From Rhizobium bangladeshense (GTDB taxonomy: Bacteria; Pseudomonadota; Alphaproteobacteria; Rhizobiales; Rhizobiaceae): a stretch of 64,000 bases of DNA. The translations under genes were made by a program, and so were the position numbers. Position 1 is the first letter of the stretch. Each line of letters opens with the position of its first letter. Shown here in pieces: positions 43,289 through 52,357 of the stretch. The notes beneath the pieces are model-generated. The model was not told the DNA's origin. It was given only the letters and a program-made list of their open reading frames with translations, and made no database searches. The stretch covers positions 580,611 through 644,610 of the forward strand of contig NZ_CP071613.1 in NCBI RefSeq assembly GCF_017357245.1. The letters are read 5' to 3'.

Positions 43289-44839
43289 ATGCGGGTCATC
43301 TCTTCACAGCAAGCTGCGGATCTCCTCGAAGACGGGATGACTGTCGCTGCTTCGGGATTTGGAGGATGCTGCCATCCCGAGGCCATCACGGCTGCGGTGG
43401 AGGAGCGTTTCATCGCCTCTGGAAAACCCCGCAATCTGACGCTCTTGTTTGCTGCCAGCACAGGCGATCGTCAGACGCGCGGCATGGGGCATTTTGGCTA
43501 TGAAGGCCTCGTCGCCCGCGTGATCGCCGGGGGCTGGCGGGGAACGCCGCGCCTTGGCAGGCTGGCGATCGAGGAAAAGATCGAAGCGCATTGCTGGCCG
43601 CAAGGCGTCATCGCCCAGCTCTATCGTGCGATTGCCGCCGGTCAGCCTGGGGTGATCACCCATATCGGGCTCGGTTCTTTCATGGATCCGCTGCATGGCG
43701 GCGGCCGCATGAATGCGACGACGCCGCGCGCACTTGTCGAGCGTGTGTCTTTGCGCGGCAAGGAATGGCTGCTATATCCCTCGATTCCGCTCGACTGCGT
43801 GCTTTTGCGCGGTACGACGGCCGACGAAGACGGCAACATCACCCTCGAGGACGAAGCCTTTCCGCTCGACGTGCTTGCCATGGCCCAGGCAGGCCGAAAT
43901 TCCGGCGGTATCGTCATCGTGCAGGTCAAGCGGGTTGCCGAGCGCGGCTCGCTGCCGCCGGGCGATGTTCGCATCCCCGCGGCGCTGGTCGACTATGTTG
44001 TCGTTTGCGAAAATCCGGCCCAGCACGGCGTCAGTTTCGCCGAGACGGACAATATCGCCTATACCGGGCGCGTCCGGATGGCCGTGAGCCGTCTGCAGCC
44101 GGCGCCGCTGTCGGCCGATAAGATTATTCAGCGCCGCGCCTTCCTGGAGCTGGCGCCGCTCCATCGCCCGACGATCAACCTCGGCATCGGCATTGCCGCC
44201 GGGATCGGCCGTATCGCCAGCGAAGAGGGATTTTGCGATTATACGGTGACGATCGAATCTGGCGTCATCGGCGGCGTGCCGGCCGAGGAGTTGTCCTTCG
44301 GCGCTGCCGTCAATCCGACCGCGATCATCCCACAGGCATCACAGTTCGACTTTTACGACGGCGGCGGCCTTGATATCGCCTTTCTCGGCATGGCCGAGGT
44401 GGATAGGTACGGTGCGATCAATGTCAGCCGCTTCAACAATTCCATAGTTGGGGTCGGTGGCTTCACCAATATCTCGCAGACGGCGGGGCGTGTTGTCTAT
44501 CTCGGCGCATTTTCCGCCGGCGGCGCGGAAATTGCGGTTGCCGACGGCAGGCTCGACATCATCCGGGACGGCAGAGTTTGCAAGATCGTCGACCATGTCG
44601 ACCAGATCAGTTCGAGCCCGGCCTTTGCCCCGGAAGGGCAGACACAGCTCGTCGTCACCGAGCGGGCGGTCTTTCAAGTGATCGACGGATGCCTGACGCT
44701 GACGGAGTTTGCCCCCGGCATCGATCTCGCCGCCCATGTTCTCGACCGCCTGCCGAAGGGCGTCGCTGTGTCGGGCCAACTGAAACAGATGGACGCGCGC
44801 CTGTTTTCCACCCACGCCATGAAGGACTTTGCCCCATGA
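43289..44839 (+). CDS. Acyl-CoA:carboxylate CoA-transferase (fused alpha/beta, family I)
   Basis: 516 residues containing both halves of a family I CoA-transferase. N-terminal SGFGGCCHPEAITAAVEERF, ITHIGLGSFMDPLHGGGR; C-terminal PTINLGIGIAAGIG and the catalytic Glu in VTIESGVIGGVP. The enzyme swaps CoA between an acyl-CoA and a carboxylic acid. Being first in an operon with a hydratase, an SDR and a lyase, it probably activates the acrylic acid produced by the lyase; the acid itself is unknown. Stop overlaps the next ATG by four bases. Confidence 0.88.
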   Translation: MRVISSQQAADLLEDGMTVAASGFGGCCHPEAITAAVEERFIASGKPRNLTLLFAASTGDRQTRGMGHFGYEGLVARVIAGGWRGTPRLGRLAIEEKIEAHCWPQGVIAQLYRAIAAGQPGVITHIGLGSFMDPLHGGGRMNATTPRALVERVSLRGKEWLLYPSIPLDCVLLRGTTADEDGNITLEDEAFPLDVLAMAQAGRNSGGIVIVQVKRVAERGSLPPGDVRIPAALVDYVVVCENPAQHGVSFAETDNIAYTGRVRMAVSRLQPAPLSADKIIQRRAFLELAPLHRPTINLGIGIAAGIGRIASEEGFCDYTVTIESGVIGGVPAEELSFGAAVNPTAIIPQASQFDFYDGGGLDIAFLGMAEVDRYGAINVSRFNNSIVGVGGFTNISQTAGRVVYLGAFSAGGAEIAVADGRLDIIRDGRVCKIVDHVDQISSSPAFAPEGQTQLVVTERAVFQVIDGCLTLTEFAPGIDLAAHVLDRLPKGVAVSGQLKQMDARLFSTHAMKDFAP

Positions 44840-45642
44840 AAATCGATGGAGCCGTCATCATCGTCACGGGCTCCGCAACAGGCGTCGGGGCTGCATGCGT
44901 GAAGCAGTTCGCCGAGGGCGGTGCCCGAGTGGTGGTCAACTATAGCCGCAGCAAGAAAGAGGCGGATGAGACCGGCGATATCTGCCGCAGCCTGGGCGCG
45001 GAGGTCGAGATCGTCCAGGCCGACGTTGCCGACGATGCTGCCTGCCGCCGGATGGTCGCGACGGCCGTTAATCGGTGGGGGCGGCTCGACGCCCTGGTGA
45101 ACAATGCCGCAATGACGGTCAAATCGGATCCTTTCGATCTGGAGACATTGTCGGCAGAGGATTTTCAGAGTGTTTTCGGTGTCAATGTCATCGGCGCCTA
45201 TCAGATGTGCCGGGCGGCGGTGCCTGCCATGCGTAACAGTGGGGGCGGCGCGATCGTCAATGTCTCATCCAACGTTGCCTTTACCGGCGGCGGCAGTTCG
45301 CTTGCCTACACGGCCTCCAAGGGCGCGCTCAATGCACTGACAATGGCGCTAGCGCGCACCTGCGGTCCCGATATCCGGGTGAACGCGGTTTGCCCCGGCA
45401 TCATCGATACCCGCTGGATGCGCGACACGCTCGGGCCGGACGCCTATGGCGCTATTGCCAAGCGATTTTCGGAAACCGCGCCGCTCGGTCGGGTCGCGAC
45501 ACCGGAGGACGTTGCCGGCGCCATTGTCTGGCTTGTTCAGGGGGCAGACTTCGTCACTGGGGAATTGCTCTCCGTCGACGGCGGCATCCGGCTGTCCGGT
45601 GGCGTTCGCAAATCCGTGGCATCCGGCGGAGCCGCATCGTGA
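44836..45642 (+). CDS. Short-chain dehydrogenase/reductase (3-hydroxyacyl-type)
   Basis: 268 residues. Rossmann GSATGVGAACVKQF, NNAAMT, catalytic Ser in VSSNVAF, and Tyr-x-x-x-Lys in YTASKGAL. Following the CoA-transferase and preceding the MaoC hydratase, it most plausibly oxidises a 3-hydroxyacyl-CoA. Start ATG 44836 overlaps the previous stop; the longer frame from 44578 is a shadow of the CoA-transferase gene. Confidence 0.87.
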   Translation: MKIDGAVIIVTGSATGVGAACVKQFAEGGARVVVNYSRSKKEADETGDICRSLGAEVEIVQADVADDAACRRMVATAVNRWGRLDALVNNAAMTVKSDPFDLETLSAEDFQSVFGVNVIGAYQMCRAAVPAMRNSGGGAIVNVSSNVAFTGGGSSLAYTASKGALNALTMALARTCGPDIRVNAVCPGIIDTRWMRDTLGPDAYGAIAKRFSETAPLGRVATPEDVAGAIVWLVQGADFVTGELLSVDGGIRLSGGVRKSVASGGAAS

Positions 45643-46490
45643 CGCTGTCGGCCCAATCCATTCTCGATTTCCCGGTGCCACAAGCGACGCATGTGGTCAC
45701 TGCAAGCGATGCCATCCTCTACGCCCTGTCGGTCGGCTATGGCACCAACCCGCTCGACGAAAACGCGTTAAACTACGTCTACGAACGCGATCTGGTCACT
45801 GCGCCGACGCTTGCCAATATCGTGGCACATCCGGGCCCGTGGATGCAGCAGACGGGTGTCGACTGGGCGCGTCTCGTGCATTCCGAACATCGCCTGATGA
45901 TCCACCGGCCGGTCCCTCTCGATGTGCCGCTGATCTCCCGGTCGCGCGTCTTGTCGGTGGTCGATCGCGGCATTGAGAAAGGCATGTTCGTCAGCTTCGA
46001 GCGCCTTATCGCAACCGTGGACGGTGATGAGCCGATCGCGACGGTCGTCCAGACGAACGCCTGCCGCGGCGACGGTGGATGCGGTTCGGCGGGATTGGCG
46101 CCTGAACCTCTGTCCAAAGTCCCGGACAGAGGGCCTGACTTCGAATTCAACGTCGACATCCCCGGTAACGCCGCGCTGCTTTATCGCCTGAACGGCGATC
46201 TCAATCCGCTGCATGTCGACCCAAGGGCAGCGGGCAGCAGCGGCTTCGATCGGCCGATCCTGCATGGGCTGTGCAGCTTCGGCTATGCGGGCTACGCCAT
46301 CGTCGCCGCCATCGATCCAGGCATGGCTACCGGTTTGAGCGCGATCGCGGCGCGGTTCAGCGCGCCGATCTTTCCCGGAGAAACGATCACCCTGCAGATG
46401 TGGCGCAACGACGCCGAAATTCGCTTCCGGGGGATCGTTGCTTCCCGGGGCGTGACCATCCTCGACAACGGCATAGCGAGGCTGTCATGA
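45639..46490 (+). CDS. MaoC-family enoyl-CoA hydratase
   Basis: 283 residues with a GTG start (45639, overlapping the SDR stop). The hydratase-2 motif YRLNGDLNPLHVDPRAA lies in the C-terminal hot-dog domain and supplies the catalytic Asp and His. The N-terminal domain is a second hot-dog fold, as in two-domain eukaryotic-type hydratase 2. It would add water to the alpha,beta-unsaturated acyl-CoA made by lyase plus CoA-transferase. Confidence 0.86.
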   Translation: MTLSAQSILDFPVPQATHVVTASDAILYALSVGYGTNPLDENALNYVYERDLVTAPTLANIVAHPGPWMQQTGVDWARLVHSEHRLMIHRPVPLDVPLISRSRVLSVVDRGIEKGMFVSFERLIATVDGDEPIATVVQTNACRGDGGCGSAGLAPEPLSKVPDRGPDFEFNVDIPGNAALLYRLNGDLNPLHVDPRAAGSSGFDRPILHGLCSFGYAGYAIVAAIDPGMATGLSAIAARFSAPIFPGETITLQMWRNDAEIRFRGIVASRGVTILDNGIARLS

Positions 46491-47254
46491 CGAAAGCGGT
46501 CAAGACGGCCGCCGGCGAGGCGCGCCAATATATCAGGATCAAGGAGCAGATCCTGGCCGAGATTGCCGAGGGCAAGCTGCAGCCGGGAGACCGGGTATCC
46601 TCCGAAAGCGAGCTGGTGGCGGCATTCGGCGTCAGCCGCATGACGGCGAACCGGGCGCTGCGGGAGTTGATGTTCGAGGGTGTCCTCAAGCGATCCGCCG
46701 GCATCGGAACCTTCGTGTCGCCAAAACACCTCGATGTCGATCTGCTTCAAATCCGCAACATAGCCGACGAAATACTGGAGCGGGGTCACACGCATAAGGC
46801 TACGGTCGTCAAGGCCGGTTTGATGAAGGCGGATGCCAACGTTGCCGACGCGCTCGAACTGACCCTCGGCGCTAAGGTGATGCATTCGCTGATCGTGCAC
46901 ATGGAAAACGACCACCCCATTCAGGTCGAGGAGCGCTACGTCAATCCGCTGGTCGCGCCCGACTATCTGTCGACCGATTTCAGCAGCATGACGCCGAATG
47001 AATATCTGACGAAGGTGGCGCCGATAACGGCGTTCGAACATATCGTCCAGGCCGTCAAACCGGACACGACGATCCGCAAATATCTTGGCCTGAAGAATGA
47101 TCACCCTTGCCTGCGCGTCTTTCGAAGGACCTGGTCGGGCGAGGCCGTCGTGACCTGTGCGCTGTTATACTATCCCGGCGCCCAGTATCGGCTGGAAGCT
47201 CGGTCCACCAAGGGTCCCTCGAAGCCCGTCGCCATTCTCGGAGAGAAACAGTGA
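46487..47254 (+). CDS. GntR-family regulator, HutC subfamily
   Basis: 255 residues from ATG 46487 (overlaps the previous stop by four bases). N-terminal GntR wing (ILAEIAEGKLQPGDRVSSESELVAAFGVSRMTANRALRELMFEGVLKRSAGIGTFV), C-terminal UTRA effector domain (LIVHMENDHPIQVEERYVNPLVAPDYLS; FRRTWSGEAVVTCALLYYPG). HutC represses the histidine-utilisation genes and is induced by urocanate, an acrylate. By analogy the inducer here may be the acrylate made by the neighbouring lyase; inference. Likely binds CCTGTATATACAGG at 43254. Confidence 0.88.
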   Translation: MTKAVKTAAGEARQYIRIKEQILAEIAEGKLQPGDRVSSESELVAAFGVSRMTANRALRELMFEGVLKRSAGIGTFVSPKHLDVDLLQIRNIADEILERGHTHKATVVKAGLMKADANVADALELTLGAKVMHSLIVHMENDHPIQVEERYVNPLVAPDYLSTDFSSMTPNEYLTKVAPITAFEHIVQAVKPDTTIRKYLGLKNDHPCLRVFRRTWSGEAVVTCALLYYPGAQYRLEARSTKGPSKPVAILGEKQ

Positions 47255-48756
47255 GCGCCACCCATTCTCCGTCGATCACCTTCACCGCGTCGCCGCCGAC
47301 GATCGAGGACATCGCAGCAATTGCCCGTCGTCACGCCAGGATCGAAATCTCCGACGAGGTCGAGGCCCGGATTACGGCGGCGCGCGCTGTCATCGATCGC
47401 TATACGGAAAAGGATCTGCCGGTTTATGGCCTGACGACGGGACTGGGAGCGGGGGTCGATACACGACTTGCGACGGAAGATCTGGTGGCGTTTCAGATGC
47501 GTGTGCCGCAAGCCCGCGCAGTCGGCGTCGGAAAGCCGCTTGCCCAGGAATCCGTGCGGGCGATGATGGCCGTCAGGGCTGCCGGGATGGCGGCGGGCGG
47601 TTCCGGCATTTCGCTGAACGTGTTCCGTGGTTTGATCGCCGCCATTAATGCAGGTGTCCATCCTGTCGTCCCGTCATTGGGCTCGATCGGCGCGGCGGAT
47701 TTGGCTCCGCTTGCCCATATGAGCCGGGCGCTTCTCGGCTTCGGCGAGATCGAGCTTGGCGGCGAAGTGCTGCCGGCCGCCGTCGCCCTGGAGAGAGCCG
47801 GCCTGAAATCTCTCGAATTGGCGCCGAAGGACGGGCATGCGCTTGTCGTAGCCAACAGTCTCTCCATCGGCCTCGCCTGCCTGGCGCTTGAGGATATCGG
47901 GCGGCTCTTCGATTGGTCTCTAAAGGCGATTGCCGTCAATTTCGAAGCGTTCCGGGCCAATGTCAGCGTCTTCGACGACCGCGCTCTGGCTGCGAGACCG
48001 GCCTTCGGGCAGCGCCGCGTCGCCGCTCAGCTGATGGACTTGCTTTCGGGAAGCTCCTTGGTTGCGGCCGATGCCGCAAGACGTCTCCAGGATCCTTTGA
48101 GCTACCGCTGCACGCCGCAGGTCTGGGGCGCGATGAGGCATGCGATCGACGAGGCAAGGCAGGCGACGGAGATAGATCTCGTCAGCTCCAGCGACAATCC
48201 TGTCGTCATCGCCTCCGAAGGCGTCATTCTTGCGCACGGCAATTTCGACATGACCGCTTTTGTGCTCGCCTGGGAAAGGCTGGGGCAGGCGATGGCGCAT
48301 TGTGCGGCAGGCACCGCCTATCGGATCATGAAGATCATGTCGCCTGGCATGTCCGACCTTCCACGCTTCCTGACCCCGATGGGCCAGAGCCGGACCGGTT
48401 TTGCCACCGTGCAAAAGACTGTCTCGGCCATGGAAGCCGAAATCCGCCATCTCGCCATGCCGGTTTCGCTCTCGCCCTTTCCGGTCGCCGATGGCGTCGA
48501 AGATCAAGCTTCGATGGCGCCGAGCGTTTTGGCAAAGACGCAAGCGATCGTCGAGCGCCTGCGTTATCTCGTTGCCATCGAACTGATTGCCTCGGCACAG
48601 GCCGTCGAGCTGCGCGGTGTCTCAGGCGAATTGGGCAAGGGATCGGCTGAGGCCTATGCATTCGTCCGCAGCCATGTCCCGGCACTTGAAGAGGATCGCG
48701 CGCAGGGGCCGGATTTTGCGACGATCGCCGCATTGATTGGGCTTGGCCCGCAATAA
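47251..48756 (+). CDS. HAL/PAL-superfamily lyase lacking the MIO triad
   Basis: 501 residues, GTG start overlapping the HutC stop. Overall a histidine ammonia-lyase homologue: YGLTTGLGAGVDT (Tyr59), GGSGISLNVFRGL, PSLGSIGAADLAPLAHM, VANSLSIGLACL, QDPLSYRCTPQVWGAM, SSSDNPVV, FDMTAFVLAWERL, VEDQASM. In true HAL the sequence is GASGD, whose Ala-Ser-Gly cyclises to the MIO electrophile. Here residues 147-150 read G-A-A-D: Ser is missing and the loop is one residue shorter. The HAL catalytic Tyr in QDPYS is Leu (283). The protein therefore cannot work as a MIO ammonia-lyase. See findings for the proposed trimethylamine-lyase role. Confidence 0.85.
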   Translation: MSATHSPSITFTASPPTIEDIAAIARRHARIEISDEVEARITAARAVIDRYTEKDLPVYGLTTGLGAGVDTRLATEDLVAFQMRVPQARAVGVGKPLAQESVRAMMAVRAAGMAAGGSGISLNVFRGLIAAINAGVHPVVPSLGSIGAADLAPLAHMSRALLGFGEIELGGEVLPAAVALERAGLKSLELAPKDGHALVVANSLSIGLACLALEDIGRLFDWSLKAIAVNFEAFRANVSVFDDRALAARPAFGQRRVAAQLMDLLSGSSLVAADAARRLQDPLSYRCTPQVWGAMRHAIDEARQATEIDLVSSSDNPVVIASEGVILAHGNFDMTAFVLAWERLGQAMAHCAAGTAYRIMKIMSPGMSDLPRFLTPMGQSRTGFATVQKTVSAMEAEIRHLAMPVSLSPFPVADGVEDQASMAPSVLAKTQAIVERLRYLVAIELIASAQAVELRGVSGELGKGSAEAYAFVRSHVPALEEDRAQGPDFATIAALIGLGPQ

Positions 48757-48871
48757 GCCCGGTTCGCAACTGCCCCACCAAGAAGGGCAGGGCGCCGACC
48801 GGTCATGCCGACGGTTATTCTGGGGAATGCCGCCGGTTCGTTCATTGAAAAGTCAACAAGAGGGAATGATC

Positions 48872-49759
48872 ATGAAAAATTGGACAAAGGGCTTATTTGC
48901 AGCCGGTATCATGGCAGCCGCCATGTTCCAGTCTGCATCCGCAGAGACCATCAAGGTCGGCAGCAAGAATTTCACCGAGCAGTTCATTCTCGCTGAAATG
49001 TATTCAGCCGTTCTGGAAAATGCTGGCTTCACCGTCGAGCGCAAGATCAACCTCGGCGGCACGCTGATTGCGCACCAGGCATTGGTGGCCGGCGAGATCG
49101 ATCTCTATCCGGAATATACCGGCACGGCGCTTGCGTCCGTCGTCAAGGGCGAGATGTCGACCGATGCCGACAAGGTCTACACCCAGGTCAAGGACTTCTA
49201 CGCCAAGCAGTTCAACCTCACATGGCTGAAGCCGAGCGGCATCAACAACGGCTATGTCATCGTTGTCCGGCAGGAAACCGCGCAGGCCAACAATCTGAAG
49301 AGCCTGTCGGATCTCGCCAAGGTTTCCAAGACCCTGGTCTTCGGCGGCGGTGCCGAGTTTCCGGATCGCGCCGATGGCCTGCCCGGCCTGAAGCGCGTCT
49401 ACGATGCCGAATTCAAGGAGTTCAAGCAGTTCGCGAAGCTTGGTCTTCGTTACGACGCGCTGGAACAAAAGGACATCGATGTTGCCAATGGTGCAGCGAC
49501 CGATTGGCAGATCGGTTCGAAGAATCTCGTGCCGCTGGCAGACGACAAGGGTCTGTTTCCGCCCTACTACGTAGCCCCCGTTGTCCGCCAGGACGTGCTG
49601 AAGGCCAACCCGAAGGTTGCCGAACTGTTGGAAGCGGTCGGCTCCCATCTCGACAACGAAAAGATGCGGGTCCTCAATGCCAAGGTCGAGACCGATCACG
49701 AGGAAGCCAAGGACGTGGCGGTCGGTTTCCTCAAGGAAAACGGCCTCTTGCCGAAATAA
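48872..49759 (+). CDS. Quaternary-amine ABC transporter, periplasmic binding protein (OpuC type)
   Basis: 295 residues from ATG 48872; GAGGG lies eight bases upstream, while the ATG at 48866 is too close to it. Signal peptide MKNWTKGLFAAGIMAAAMFQSASA. OpuAC-type domain: IKVGSKNFTEQFILAEMYSAVLENAGFTVERK, ALVAGEIDLYPEYTGTALA, NNGYVIVVRQ, DWQIGSKNLVPLADDKGLFPPYYVAPVVR. This family binds quaternary ammonium compounds (glycine betaine, choline, carnitine, ergothioneine). A stem-loop (49773-49796) follows the gene. Confidence 0.86.
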   Translation: MKNWTKGLFAAGIMAAAMFQSASAETIKVGSKNFTEQFILAEMYSAVLENAGFTVERKINLGGTLIAHQALVAGEIDLYPEYTGTALASVVKGEMSTDADKVYTQVKDFYAKQFNLTWLKPSGINNGYVIVVRQETAQANNLKSLSDLAKVSKTLVFGGGAEFPDRADGLPGLKRVYDAEFKEFKQFAKLGLRYDALEQKDIDVANGAATDWQIGSKNLVPLADDKGLFPPYYVAPVVRQDVLKANPKVAELLEAVGSHLDNEKMRVLNAKVETDHEEAKDVAVGFLKENGLLPK

Positions 49760-49772
49760 CCGTCATGCTTCC

Positions 49773-49796
49773 GCGGCCGGATATCAATCCGGCCGC
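49773..49796 (+). terminator. Intercistronic stem-loop after binding-protein gene
   Basis: Ten-base perfect arms GCGGCCGGAT / ATCCGGCCGC around the tetraloop ATCA, 13 bases after the stop. There is no T-run, so it is most likely a 3'-end stabiliser or partial attenuator that raises binding-protein yield over the downstream genes. Confidence 0.62.
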
Positions 49797-49879
49797 CCTC
49801 TGGCGCGGCGATCCTTTTGAGGGTTCTGTTCGAAAATCCGTCCGGTCAGCAGGCGGGCAGGAATGTGGAGAAGCGACAA

Positions 49880-50884
49880 ATGCAGGAAATCTGGATCGAT
49901 TATCTCAACGCCCTCGATGCCAGGGCGCTGGCGCTGACGAATGACGAGATTCTCGATGCGGTGGCGAAGGCGCTGGATGCGCAGGGCAGGGGTGAAACCG
50001 TCATCGAGCCGAGGGTTCATCTTGTGCCGGAGAGCTCCGACAAAGGCCATTTCAATGTGCTTCGTGGCTATGTCAAAGCGCTGAATTATGCTGGCGTCAA
50101 AGTCGTCGGCGATTTCGTCGACAACTACAAGGTGGACCTGCCTTCGGAGCTTGCGGTCCTCAACCTGTTCGACCCGAATACGGGCGTGCCGAAGGCCATC
50201 ATCGACGCGACCGCCATCACCGACATGCGCACCGGCGCCGTCACAGCTCTTGGCGCAAAATATCTCGCTCGCAAGGACAGCAAGGTGCTCGGCCATGTCG
50301 GAGCGCGCGGAACCTCTTACTGGAATGTCCGGCTTCTCGACCATCTCTTCGACTTCGAGGAAATCCGCGTGCATTCGCGCCGCCCGGAAAGCCGCAATGC
50401 CTTCGCCAAGCGTCTTGAGGCGGATCTCGGCAAGAAGATCGTCGTCACCGACAATTGGGAGGATTGCCTCAAGGAGGCCGACATCATGGTCGAGGCCAGC
50501 CGTCTGCCGGAACCGGCGCCGCTGTTCAAGACCGAATGGGTGAAGAAGGGAGCCTTCGTCGTGCCCTATGGCACGATGAGCGCGCTCGAATTCGATCTCA
50601 CCGACATCATGGACAAGGTCGTCGTCGACGATTGGGGACAATGCGGCCCCGGCAAGCCTTTTGGAGCGCTTCGCCGTCACGTCGATGAGGGCAAGGTGAC
50701 AGCCGAGACCCTGCATGCCGAAATCGGCCAGATCATCTGCGGCGGAAAGCCCGGCCGTGAAAGCGATGAGGAGACGATCCTGTTCTGGCACCGCGGCCTC
50801 AGCACCACCGATGTGGCGCTCGGCGCCGCCATGGTCGACAAGGCAAGAGAGATGAACATCGGCCAACGGCTGCGGTTCGCATAA
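49880..50884 (+). CDS. Ornithine cyclodeaminase / mu-crystallin family protein
   Basis: 334 residues from ATG 49880 (GGAG upstream). OCD/Mu-crystallin fold: VIEPRVHLVPES, FNVLRGYVKALNYAGVKVVGDFVDN, TAITDMRTGAVTALGAKYLARKDSKVLGHVGARGTSYWNVRLL, IRVHSRRPESRNAFAKRL. NAD-dependent members cyclise ornithine or reduce ketimines. The nucleotide loop reads GARGTS rather than the usual GAGxQA. In this operon it may transform an amino-acid derivative of the imported compound. Not assignable more closely. Confidence 0.8.
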   Translation: MQEIWIDYLNALDARALALTNDEILDAVAKALDAQGRGETVIEPRVHLVPESSDKGHFNVLRGYVKALNYAGVKVVGDFVDNYKVDLPSELAVLNLFDPNTGVPKAIIDATAITDMRTGAVTALGAKYLARKDSKVLGHVGARGTSYWNVRLLDHLFDFEEIRVHSRRPESRNAFAKRLEADLGKKIVVTDNWEDCLKEADIMVEASRLPEPAPLFKTEWVKKGAFVVPYGTMSALEFDLTDIMDKVVVDDWGQCGPGKPFGALRRHVDEGKVTAETLHAEIGQIICGGKPGRESDEETILFWHRGLSTTDVALGAAMVDKAREMNIGQRLRFA

Positions 50885-50889
50885 TTGCC

Positions 50890-51708
50890 ATGGTGATGTT
50901 CAAGCCAATCGCCTGTTCGAGAATGTATAATCTCAGTCCGCGCATTCGCGGCCTGTGGGACGCGCTGTTTGCGCAGGTCAGTCTGCAGTCCGGCATTGAA
51001 CTCGAGATCATCGCTCACGCAGCACCGGCACCGCTGTCGGAGCTATGGGCGAGGCCGGACATGGGAGCGGTCTTCATGTGCGGCTATCCGTTTTCGCACA
51101 TGCCCGAGGCTGCGCGACCGACGGCGCTTGCCGCACCCGTCTCGAGCGAGGCATGGTCTTTGGACCAGCCGCTCTATGCCAGCCACATTCTCGTCGCCTC
51201 CACCGGGCCGGTGAACGCTGTGGAGGATCTCGCAGCGGTACGCTGGGGCTGGACTGTGCGCGATTCTCAATCGGGCTACCACGCGGCGCGTTCCTTTCTT
51301 GCCGACCGGTTTGCCGGGAAAATGAAGCAGAGCATGACGGTCGGACCGCTGCTCAACCCGTCAGGCATCGTCGCCGCCCTCAAGGACGGCAGGATCGATG
51401 CCGGCGCGATCGACGCTTGCGCCTTCCAATTGCTGCGGATGCACGAACCCGATGCGATCGATGGTCTCCGTATTCTGGCGACGACCGATCCGCTTCCTGC
51501 GCCGCTGATGGTTGCCGCGCAGACATTGCCGTCGGACATCGCCGCAGCGTTGCAGCAAAGCCTCGTGACATTGCATGAAACGCCTGAGGGAGCGGCGGTT
51601 TTGGCGCGGCTCGGCCTCAGGCGATTCTCAACGGTCGTTCCCTCGGCTTACGATATTCTGCCGCAGAGAGCCGACGACGCCGATCGCAGATTGGGGATCT
51701 CATGGTAG
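50890..51708 (+). CDS. PhnD-like / binding-protein-like protein without signal peptide
   Basis: 272 residues. Fold pattern of a type II periplasmic binding protein of the phosphonate class (MYNLSPRIRGLWDALFAQVS; MGAVFMCGYPFSHMP; LAAVRWGWTVRDSQSGYHAARSFL; IVAALKDGRIDAGAIDACAFQLL). No signal peptide or lipobox is visible; ATG at 50890 is followed by polar residues. It may act in the cytoplasm as an enzyme or ligand-buffering protein, or its signal may have been lost. It starts five bases after the OCD gene. Function unknown. Confidence 0.7.
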   Translation: MVMFKPIACSRMYNLSPRIRGLWDALFAQVSLQSGIELEIIAHAAPAPLSELWARPDMGAVFMCGYPFSHMPEAARPTALAAPVSSEAWSLDQPLYASHILVASTGPVNAVEDLAAVRWGWTVRDSQSGYHAARSFLADRFAGKMKQSMTVGPLLNPSGIVAALKDGRIDAGAIDACAFQLLRMHEPDAIDGLRILATTDPLPAPLMVAAQTLPSDIAAALQQSLVTLHETPEGAAVLARLGLRRFSTVVPSAYDILPQRADDADRRLGISW

Positions 51709-51724
51709 ACAGGAGGTCTCGACG

Positions 51725-52357
51725 ATGAAATGGGTCCCTAAACATCTCGACCGGCTATTCGAAGCGCTGTTGGAGCACCTCTATCTCGTTTTTTCCTCGG
51801 TCGGCATTGCCCTGGTGATCTCGCTGATCGTCGGGATATGGGCGGCGAGGCGACCGCGGAGCTTTGCCGCGATCGTCATATTCACCGGTATCCTGTTCGC
51901 GGTGCCGAGCCTGGCGCTGTTTGCGCTTCTCATTCCCATCATGGGCATCGGTGCCGCACCCGCCATAACCGGTCTTGCCGCCTACTCGCTGATGATCCTG
52001 ATCCGCAATATCGGCATGGGATTTCAGGCTATTCCGCGTGACATATTGGAAGCTGCCGATGGCATGGGCTACGGCACCGCACGGCGGATCTGGGAAGTCG
52101 AACTGCCGCTGGCAATGCCCTATATTGTCGGCGGGCTTCGCATCGCCATGGTGACGGTCATCGGCATTGCGACCGTTGCCGCCTATATCAATGCCGGCGG
52201 ACTCGGCGTCATCATTTTCGAAGGCATCGACCAGCGCTTTCCTGAAAAGATCATCGCAGGCGGGCTGCTGACGTCATTTCTGGCGCTCTTTGCCGACTAT
52301 TGTTTTGCCTCCTTCGAAAAGCTGCTGCGTCGGCGCAGCGGAGGGAAGGTAGCATGA
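51725..52357 (+). CDS. Quaternary-amine ABC permease 1 (OpuCB-like)
   Basis: 210 residues from ATG 51725 with AGGAGGT upstream; the longer frame from 51575 lies in the previous gene. About six helices (YLVFSSVGIALVISLIVGIWAA; FTGILFAVPSLALFALLIPIMG; LMILIRNIGMGFQAIPRDILEAADGMGYG...). The EAA-type loop motif EAADGMGYGTARRIWEVELPLAMPYI is clear. Paired with the 52354 permease. Confidence 0.87.
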   Translation: MKWVPKHLDRLFEALLEHLYLVFSSVGIALVISLIVGIWAARRPRSFAAIVIFTGILFAVPSLALFALLIPIMGIGAAPAITGLAAYSLMILIRNIGMGFQAIPRDILEAADGMGYGTARRIWEVELPLAMPYIVGGLRIAMVTVIGIATVAAYINAGGLGVIIFEGIDQRFPEKIIAGGLLTSFLALFADYCFASFEKLLRRRSGGKVA

